Of a DNA stretch of 64,000 bases, positions 58,364-64,000 are shown piece after piece. Below the pieces are notes generated by a model, which worked only from the letters and a program-made list of their open reading frames with translations, did no database searches and was not told where the DNA came from. The stretch comes from Lachnospiraceae bacterium AC2028 (lineage in GTDB: Bacteria > Bacillota > Clostridia > Lachnospirales > Lachnospiraceae). Location of the stretch: contig JNJD01000008.1 in NCBI GenBank assembly GCA_000702685.1, forward strand, positions 1 to 64,000, in the 5' to 3' direction. Position 1 is the stretch's first letter, and each line of letters starts with the position of its first letter. Both the position numbers and the translations under genes were made by a program.

Positions 58364-58845
58364 GTTGATTTACAGACAGTTTTGTTCTTTTCCTGTCGTA
58401 GATTATAGCAGCAGATTTTGTTCGCCATATAAAGCGTAAAAGTGTCATGAGTTTCACAGCAGTTACTTTTACATTTTTACGTTTTAAGGGCGGGTAAATT
58501 CCCGTGAGTCTTATCTGTAAATCCGGAGAAGTTCTCCGGGCCTTGTTCCTTGAAAAGTTCATAGCAGCTTTGCATAACATAGGGAGTGCCGAGCCACGGG
58601 CCTGATACGCGGTGATAGGGATTGCTTACATATGGAGAAAACGGATCCATCTGCAATTCCCGGAGCGACGGATATCTGGTCAAAATATGGTTGGGGAACC
58701 GTACGGCTTTGACAGCATTCTTTATAATGATACTTCCCGATCTGGAGATGGGGCTTATTAGCTGGTGAAACGCCAATGCGGTATTAACCTGATACCGGTG
58801 CAAATTGCATTTTTTAAAAATATAAAAATCATGGAGAAATAAAAA
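58364..58845. other. 480-base gap with hairpins; possible structured RNA or decayed gene
   Basis: G+C-richer than most gaps here. Visible pairing: GTAAAAGT/ACTTTTAC near 58436-58471, CCGGAG/CTCCGG near 58519-58537, and CGGTAT/ATACCG near 58780-58800. A 108-codon minus-strand frame (58477-58803) has no ribosome site, so coding is doubtful. No known riboswitch or RNA family recognised. Confidence 0.4.
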
Positions 58846-59121
58846 ATGAAACTGATCATTTATTCCGTCATGGTTGCACTGCAGGTCGTACTGTCGCTCA
58901 CAAGCTATATCCCACAGATAATAAAGCTGATAAAGAGAAAGGAAAGCGAGGATCTTTCGCTTACTTCATGGCTGCTTTCCCTCTTTGATTTTTCAACATA
59001 CCAGATCCTTCTGATAACAGGGGACGGAGGCATCGTTTTAAACCTGATAAACGCACTGCAGATAATGCAGATCCTTGCAGTGATATTCCTTATCAGGATC
59101 TACCGCGCAAAGCAGCTGTGA
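58846..59121 (+). CDS. PQ-loop / SemiSWEET-like membrane protein
   Basis: 91 residues with three hydrophobic helices (about 3-22, 42-58 and 64-84). The first ends in SYIPQIIKLIKRKESEDLS, a clear PQ-loop motif. Three-helix PQ-loop proteins work as dimers to move sugars or other small solutes. ATGGAG lies before the ATG. It is unusual among integration genes; it may be cargo. Confidence 0.72.
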   Translation: MKLIIYSVMVALQVVLSLTSYIPQIIKLIKRKESEDLSLTSWLLSLFDFSTYQILLITGDGGIVLNLINALQIMQILAVIFLIRIYRAKQL

Positions 59122-59208
59122 ACAGGATATCTGCCGATCAATGCATGTATGCAGCCTGATATATGGGTATTGATGGGCATTTTTCATCCGGTGTAAAGGA
59201 GGACGAAC

Positions 59209-59472
59209 ATGAAGAAGCATAATCCGGACCTTGCGATCTTGGAGGGCGATATAATCCCGCTTAAAAAAGTTAATAAAAAGTGGCTCAGGATCGAAGAATG
59301 TGTTGTCAGATATGGTGTATCAAGAATGTCGATCCTCAGATGGATCGAGAAGATCGAAAAAACACAAAAACGTGAAATCACAGTAAGGGTGGGACGTACA
59401 AGGATCATTGACACTAGCAAGATAGATGAATTTTTGGATGAACGGCGAAAAACGGTTAACAAAAATCGGTAG
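59209..59472 (+). CDS. Excisionase-like HTH protein
   Basis: 87 residues. WLRIEECVVRYGVSRMSILRWIEKIEK is a MerR/Xis-type winged HTH and VRVGRTRIIDTSKIDEFLDE is the wing and last helix of small excisionases. AAAGGAGGA precedes the ATG. It lies directly before the integrase gene, the expected xis position; it should bend DNA at the element end and steer Int to excision. Confidence 0.78.
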   Translation: MKKHNPDLAILEGDIIPLKKVNKKWLRIEECVVRYGVSRMSILRWIEKIEKTQKREITVRVGRTRIIDTSKIDEFLDERRKTVNKNR

Positions 59473-59488
59473 GTTCGTTGAAAATCCC

Positions 59489-59518
59489 TTGCACTTATAT
59501 ACACAATGTTTATATAAT
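59489..59518 (+). promoter_or_regulatory. Promoter for the integrase gene
   Basis: TTGCAC (59489-59494), 18-base spacer, TATAAT (59513-59518). The integrase ATG is 72 bases downstream, behind AAAGGAGAG. Confidence 0.65.
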
Positions 59519-59589
59519 GTAAGAGGTATTTTTTGCGTGCAGACATAGGCACTCTCCGTAACTGTTAACCACTCGTTAAAGGAGAGAAG

Positions 59590-60819
59590 ATGCCTGCAAG
59601 AAAAGATCAAAAAGGCAGAGCGCTGCACAAAGGCGAGTTCCAGAGAGCAAACGGAAGATATCAGTATACGTATACGAATGAGAACCACCAGCGCTGTTAT
59701 GTGTATGCATATACGCTGGAAGAACTCAGGAGAAAAGAACGCCAGATAATGATGTCTACCTGGAGTGGGATCGAAAGGCTCGGCGAGAAGGTGACACTCA
59801 ACATCCTTTATGACAAGGCACTGTCACTGAACCCGGGTCTTAAGGAAAGTACCAAGGCAAGCTACCGTCAGACATATGATAACCATGTAAGGAACGAGAT
59901 CGGAAGAAGGGATATCCAGACCATCCTGTATTCTGATATAATGGGATTCTACAACCATCTCCTTCAGGATAAGAAACTTGGTATCAAGACGGTACAGCAT
60001 GTACACACCCAGCTTGAGACCGCATTCAGGCTTGCTATCCGCGACGGGCTCATCGTAAGAAACCCCGCTGACGGATGCTACGCCAACATCAAGAAACTGA
60101 GCGGAAAGCGTCAAAGAAAGATCCGCGCGCTGACTCTGGAAGAGCAGAGAACATTCCTGGAGTACATATACGGCCATCCTGTATGGGGCAGATACCACAG
60201 TATCTTCCAGACGATGGTAGGAACAGGACTCAGGGTGGGAGAGCTCGCTGGGCTTAGGTGGGATGATATCGACCTTGAAAGAAGGTTCATCGATGTCAAC
60301 CATACCGCGGTCTATATCAAGAGGATCAAGGGTGAAGCCAAAGAGCATATCTCAGTGACCTCGCCAAAGACGGAAACCGGCAAAAGACATGTCCCGCTCA
60401 TACAGCCGGTAATCGAAGCTTTAAAGGAAGAATACGAGATTGCAAAGTCCAAGGGCTTTAAGACTGTCACGGTTGACGGCTACACGGATTTCGTGTTCAC
60501 ACAGCAGAACGGGACGATCTACACCTCTATGCGGCTTGACAGGGCTCTTGTGGAGATTGTCAAAAGCTTCAACGAAGAGGAGATGGCAATAGCGGAGTAT
60601 GAGCACAGACCTCCGAAGTTTTTGCCGCACATTTCCAACCACATGCTCCGTCATACCTTTTGTACGAGGCTTTGTGAGAGGGATGTAAATATTAAGGTGA
60701 TCCAGTCCATCATGGGTCACGCCAGCATTCAGATCACTCTGGACATCTATGCTGAGGTCTCTGAAGAGAAGAAACTCGCCGAGATGGACAGGCTGGCCAA
60801 CGAAATTGATGTATTTTGA
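59590..60819 (+). CDS. Tyrosine integrase, Tn916/Tn1549 type
   Basis: 409 residues. A Tn916-like N-terminal arm-binding domain (about 1-60), a core-binding domain (about 68-165) and the catalytic domain. Active-site residues are visible: Arg215 (GTGLRVGEL), His351 and Arg354 (HMLRHTF), His377 (MGHAS) and Tyr387 (DIYAEV). It should join and excise the element. It is the last element gene, with attR expected in the following 500 bases. Confidence 0.95.
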   Translation: MPARKDQKGRALHKGEFQRANGRYQYTYTNENHQRCYVYAYTLEELRRKERQIMMSTWSGIERLGEKVTLNILYDKALSLNPGLKESTKASYRQTYDNHVRNEIGRRDIQTILYSDIMGFYNHLLQDKKLGIKTVQHVHTQLETAFRLAIRDGLIVRNPADGCYANIKKLSGKRQRKIRALTLEEQRTFLEYIYGHPVWGRYHSIFQTMVGTGLRVGELAGLRWDDIDLERRFIDVNHTAVYIKRIKGEAKEHISVTSPKTETGKRHVPLIQPVIEALKEEYEIAKSKGFKTVTVDGYTDFVFTQQNGTIYTSMRLDRALVEIVKSFNEEEMAIAEYEHRPPKFLPHISNHMLRHTFCTRLCERDVNIKVIQSIMGHASIQITLDIYAEVSEEKKLAEMDRLANEIDVF

Positions 60820-61332
60820 CCACAATTCTGGGAAAGCAATCCTCTGGAACACTGATTCTACCTGGGTTGTGATGCAAATCGATTAACCAGTGTACGAATG
60901 GTTCATTGGCTAAGAAAAAGAGCTGATGGATACTGGATTTGTGGCGAATCCACAAGAGCTTTGACAACAGTTTTACCACAAATCTCAAGAGGAATGTAAA
61001 ACCCCAAAAATATCAATGCTCACATTCCTTCGTGTTGATGAAATGCAGTGTTTAAGCGGCTTTTAACGGTATCTTTATCCTGAGTGAGCTTTAGCTCTTT
61101 AAAATTGATGATCTTTGGGAGATTATTTCAGTGTAAAGATTAAGATATGTTTTGATATGCTAAGCAATATTAAAAAGTGCGTTTTTCTCGATGGATATTG
61201 AGAATTCGGCGACAATAGGTATGAGAAAATGAATGTTACATAATGTGCAAAAATAGTGTTATAAACAGCGATTTTTGATGATTATACCACAGTTTTACAA
61301 CGAAAAATGGTTAGAAAATCGCATAAAAAGAG
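60820..61332. other. Gap with probable right end of the element
   Basis: About 580 bases between integrase and acylphosphatase genes without a credible gene. The composition is A+T-rich toward 61150-61330. I compared it by eye with 297-390 at the left end and found no convincing shared core, so attL/attR could not be placed. Confidence 0.4.
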
Positions 61333-61360
61333 GCGGATTTCCATTCGGAAATCCGCTTTT
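61333..61360. terminator. Bidirectional terminator in the right flank
   Basis: GCGGATTTCC-ATTC-GGAAATCCGC perfect 10-bp stem, with TTTTG after it on the + strand and a T-rich run on the - strand side. Confidence 0.8.
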
Positions 61361-61399
61361 GTGATATCATAGATACTAGAATGATACTTAGGAGATGCT

Positions 61400-61666
61400 A
61401 TGGTCCGCAAACATATAATTTTCTATGGGTCCGTTCAGGGAGTCGGATTTAGATGGAGGGCTAGGAATGCTGCCGAACATTTTTCCTGTACCGGATGGGT
61501 GAGGAATGAATGGGATGGTTCGGTTTCCATGGAGATTCAGGGAACCGAAGAAGCAATTGAATACGTGATCCTTACAATCGAGAAGGGAACATTCGTCAGG
61601 ATTGAGAATATGGACATGAAAGATATTCCGATTGTAGAAGATGAATACAGATTTGGAACTGAGTAG
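61400..61666 (+). CDS. Acylphosphatase
   Basis: 88 residues. FYGSVQGVGFRWRARNAAEHF has the phosphate-binding loop GxVQGVGFR with catalytic Arg, and GWVRNEWDGSVSMEIQG holds the catalytic Asn. It hydrolyses acyl phosphates such as acetyl phosphate. AGGAGATG precedes the ATG. A housekeeping gene, so it probably marks return to chromosome. Confidence 0.92.
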   Translation: MVRKHIIFYGSVQGVGFRWRARNAAEHFSCTGWVRNEWDGSVSMEIQGTEEAIEYVILTIEKGTFVRIENMDMKDIPIVEDEYRFGTE

Positions 61667-61690
61667 AAAATAGGAGCATCACTCTAAAAA

Positions 61691-63583
61691 ATGATTGTAT
61701 ATGACGGCATAAAAACTGATTTCCTTAAAAGCTGTGAGAAAGACACTATCGCTATAGAGATTGAACAGAATATTCTGTCCAAGTTGGGTAAGCATACTCC
61801 AAAAGCTGAATTTCGTTCATGGGAAAACTCCTTAAACTATATGTATAAGGTGCTAAATGATAACGAAATCCCGTCAGACGCAGGCGTTGCAATTGAATAC
61901 AATATTCCGCAGACATCGAAAAGAGTTGATTTTATGATCTCCGGCTATGATGAATCTGATAATGCGGGAATGGTTATCATTGAATTGAAACAGTGGGATA
62001 GCCTTACAGAAGTAAAGGGTACAGAAGCACTTGTAGAAACTTATGTCGGAGGCGGTAATCACAGAGTTGTTCATCCCTCATATCAGGCTTGGTCTTATGC
62101 TCAGCTTATCAAGGATTATAACGGAGAAGTTCAGGACAAAAATATAAAACTGTCTCCATGTGCATGCCTTCATAACTATATTAGACACGAAAATGATCCA
62201 TTGGATTCTGCTCAGTACAAGGATTATTTGGATGAAGCTCCAGCTTATACAAAGGGTCAGATTGATGAACTTAGAGATTTCATAAAGCGTTCCGTTCGCA
62301 AGGGCGATAATAAGGATATTCTCTACCGTATTGATCATGGCAAAATTCATCCTTCCAAGAGCCTTCAGGAGTCAATTGGATCTATGCTGAGAGGTAATCG
62401 CGAGTTCATAATGATTGATGAACAGAAGGTTGCTTATGAGGAAATTCTCAGATTATCTCTTCAGTGCCAGAAAGATTATAAAAAGAGGACAATAATAGTC
62501 AAAGGCGGACCGGGAACAGGAAAAACGGTCATAGCCATTAATCTGTTAGCTGAACTTACAAAAAGAGATCAGCTTGTTCAGTATGTTTCAAAAAATAGCG
62601 CTCCAAGACAGGTTTATCTGAAGAAATTAAAAGGCCAGATAAAAAAGAGCAGTGTTGATAATATGTTCAAAGGCTCCGGAACATATACGGAAGCAGGATG
62701 TAATGTGGCACATACTCTTCTCTGTGATGAAGCACATAGACTTAATGAAAAATCCGGCATGTTCCATAATATGGGTGAAAACCAAATTAAAGAAATAATC
62801 CATGCCGCATATTGTTCGGTGTTCTTTATAGACGAAAGTCAGAGAGTTACGATGGATGATATCGGCTCGGCTGAAGAAATTGAAAAATGGGCGAAGGAAG
62901 AAAGTTCTGAGATTCATTATCTTGAACTCGAATCACAGTTCAGATGTAATGGCTCGGATGGTTACCTTGCATGGCTGGATGATGTGCTCGAAATTCGTGA
63001 GACGGCAAACTATGACCTTGAAGGTATAGATTATGATATCCGTATCTGCGACAGCCCCAATGAAATGAGAGATCTTGTAATCGAACGAAACAGGGTCGCC
63101 AATAGAGCTAGGGTACTTGCGGGATACTGCTGGGAATGGTTTAAGAAAGAACAGAATAATACAAACTATCACGATATAAAGATAGGCGATTTCGAAATGA
63201 GCTGGAATCTCGGAAGCGGTGAACCATTTGCTGTAAGTGATACCTCTATAAATGAAGCAGGATGCATTCACACTTCACAGGGACTTGAGTTTGATTATGT
63301 CGGAGTGATCATCGGAGATGATATTAGATTCGAAAATGATCATATTGTAACCGACTTTACCAGAAGGGCAAAAACGGATCAGTCATTAAAGGGAATCAAG
63401 AAGTTATATAAAGATAATCCGGAGGAAGCAAAAAGAAGGGCGGATGAAATAATAAAGAATACATATAGGACCCTTCTTACCCGTGGAATGAAGGGCTGCT
63501 ACATTTACTGTACAGATCTAGGCCTTTCACATTATTTGAAGAACAGATTGGAGCATATAAAACATGAATCAGCAAACAATTGA
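61691..63583 (+). CDS. DUF2075 helicase with N-terminal nuclease-like domain
   Basis: 630 residues. The N-terminal part has SKRVDFMISGYDE then MVIIELKQWDSL, a PD-(D/E)xK-like core. The helicase part has Walker A GGPGTGKT (about 275-282), LLCDEAHRLNEK (about 340), FFIDESQRVT and CIHTSQGLEFDYVGVI, the DUF2075 pattern. It likely acts on DNA ends or in defence. It overlaps the MazG-like gene by 20 bases. This operon may itself be a small chromosomal defence set. Confidence 0.88.
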   Translation: MIVYDGIKTDFLKSCEKDTIAIEIEQNILSKLGKHTPKAEFRSWENSLNYMYKVLNDNEIPSDAGVAIEYNIPQTSKRVDFMISGYDESDNAGMVIIELKQWDSLTEVKGTEALVETYVGGGNHRVVHPSYQAWSYAQLIKDYNGEVQDKNIKLSPCACLHNYIRHENDPLDSAQYKDYLDEAPAYTKGQIDELRDFIKRSVRKGDNKDILYRIDHGKIHPSKSLQESIGSMLRGNREFIMIDEQKVAYEEILRLSLQCQKDYKKRTIIVKGGPGTGKTVIAINLLAELTKRDQLVQYVSKNSAPRQVYLKKLKGQIKKSSVDNMFKGSGTYTEAGCNVAHTLLCDEAHRLNEKSGMFHNMGENQIKEIIHAAYCSVFFIDESQRVTMDDIGSAEEIEKWAKEESSEIHYLELESQFRCNGSDGYLAWLDDVLEIRETANYDLEGIDYDIRICDSPNEMRDLVIERNRVANRARVLAGYCWEWFKKEQNNTNYHDIKIGDFEMSWNLGSGEPFAVSDTSINEAGCIHTSQGLEFDYVGVIIGDDIRFENDHIVTDFTRRAKTDQSLKGIKKLYKDNPEEAKRRADEIIKNTYRTLLTRGMKGCYIYCTDLGLSHYLKNRLEHIKHESANN

Positions 63584-63884
63584 TAGGATAAGAAAATTTA
63601 CTGAAGATCGTGACTGGGATCAATATCATTCTCCTGAGAATCTTGCCAAGTCTATAGTAATAGAAGCTGCTGAGCTTCTTGAGTGTTTTCAATGGAGCGA
63701 CGAAGAATACGATCTTCAGCATGTAAAGGAAGAACTCGCTGATGTTCTGGTATATTCCAGAAATCTTCTCGACAGACTTGGCTTGGATGAAGATGAGATT
63801 GTGAATATGAAGATGGAACAGAACGAGAAGAAATATCCTGTGGAGAAAGCAAAGGGCAGTTCTGCTAAATACGATCAATTATAA
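63564..63884 (+). CDS. MazG-like nucleotide pyrophosphohydrolase
   Basis: 106 residues. EAAELLECFQW and EELADVLVYSRNLLDRL give the ExxE...ExxD magnesium motif of the MazG/all-alpha NTP-PPase family. It hydrolyses (d)NTPs to monophosphates. A GGAG site lies within the upstream gene, and the stop is two bases before the next start, so the three genes are one operon. Confidence 0.88.
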   Translation: MNQQTIDRIRKFTEDRDWDQYHSPENLAKSIVIEAAELLECFQWSDEEYDLQHVKEELADVLVYSRNLLDRLGLDEDEIVNMKMEQNEKKYPVEKAKGSSAKYDQL

Positions 63885-63886
63885 GT

Positions 63887-64000
63887 ATGAATAGTAATCA
63901 GACCATTGACTATTACGAAAAAAATGCAGATTCATTTGTTACAGGGACTTTATCCGTAGATTTTACCGAAATACAAGATAGATTCCTGTCATTTCTTCCT
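63887..64000 (+). CDS. Class I SAM methyltransferase, 5' part only
   Basis: The first 38 codons before the window ends. TIDYYEKNADSFVTGTLSVDF then RFLSFLP is the common start of small SAM-dependent methyltransferases that act on proteins or small molecules. The SAM-binding motif would come just past the edge, so the call is tentative. It continues the MazG-like operon. Confidence 0.65.
   Translation, partial: MNSNQTIDYYEKNADSFVTGTLSVDFTEIQDRFLSFLP

Noticed and set aside
58477-58803. 108-codon minus-strand frame
   Set aside because: No ribosome site, no recognised motif, and it covers hairpin-rich sequence; kept only as a note in the gap entry.
297-61332. Search for attL/attR direct repeats
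   Set aside because: By eye no shared core longer than chance was found between 297-390 and 60820-61332; a computed comparison with an empty site is needed.
1-64000. CRISPR arrays, tRNA genes, rRNA genes and intact insertion sequences
   Set aside because: No regularly spaced repeat array, tRNA-like cloverleaf, rRNA segment or transposase gene was recognised in the window.

Overview
The window reads as one integrative and conjugative element (ICE) of a low-to-moderate G+C Bacillota host, most likely a Lachnospiraceae (Butyrivibrio/Roseburia/Lachnospira type), with short stretches of chromosome at both ends. The clues are a Tn1549-like conjugation gene order, strong AGGAGG ribosome binding sites, occasional TTG starts, and small accessory families (PcfB, Maff2, PrgI, DUF4366, DUF5688) typical of gut and rumen clostridia. 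No rRNA, tRNA, CRISPR array or intact insertion sequence was seen. All genes are on the + strand except the relaxase and MobC.

Layout. Positions 1-296 hold the end of a chromosomal EamA-type transporter. Positions 446-12553 are the conjugation module: PcfB, VirD4/TraG coupling ATPase, Maff2, VirB6-like channel, PrgI, VirB4 ATPase, M23 hydrolase, DUF4315, DUF4366, DUF5688 and small proteins. About 12.6-54.7 kb is cargo, almost all of it defence-like or unassigned. Positions 54.8-60.8 kb hold a Spx/ArsC-like gene, a small leader RNA, relaxase and MobC, a candidate oriT, a sigma-like regulator, an HTH gene, an excisionase-like gene and a tyrosine integrase. From 61.4 kb chromosome probably resumes: acylphosphatase, DUF2075 nuclease-helicase, MazG-like hydrolase and the start of a methyltransferase.

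The cargo splits into modules. (1) 12.99-18.58 kb: AIM24-fold protein, ExbB-like and ExbD-like motor proteins, two further membrane proteins with ExbD-like outer domains, a secreted OB-fold protein, a DUF1294 membrane protein and a zinc-ribbon Ser/Thr kinase. I know of no described system with this composition. (2) 22.1-24.2 kb: a ClpP-like protease followed by a protein made only of DnaA domain IV and a protein made of DnaA domain I joined to the DnaA lid, with the AAA+ core missing. (3) 24.3-28.7 kb: WYL regulator plus two large unassigned proteins. (4) 29.9-32.6 kb: Sel1-repeat, J-domain-like, HIRAN and Sel1-repeat genes. (5) 32.7-35.5 kb: WYL regulator plus DUF262/HNH nuclease (GmrSD-like). 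(6) 35.6-45.7 kb: a 1065-residue unassigned protein, a DruE-like DUF1998 helicase and a NERD-helicase (Druantia-like). (7) 46.6-52.1 kb: orphan Phd-type antitoxin, beta-class methyltransferase, C5 methyltransferase, McrB-like GTPase/ATPase and LlaJI/McrC-like nuclease. (8) 52.2-54.7 kb: C5 methyltransferase plus MvaI/BcnI-type endonuclease.

Modules 4-6 lie between two copies of a 45-bp direct repeat (29776-29820 and 46346-46390, 40 of 45 identical). Two related operator-like blocks precede module 1 and an XRE repressor gene at 21.6 kb, suggesting that the repressor may control module 1. The element is therefore best read as a mobile defence island, with modules 1 and 2 the strongest candidates for undescribed biology. 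All family assignments were made by eye from motifs; no database search was run.
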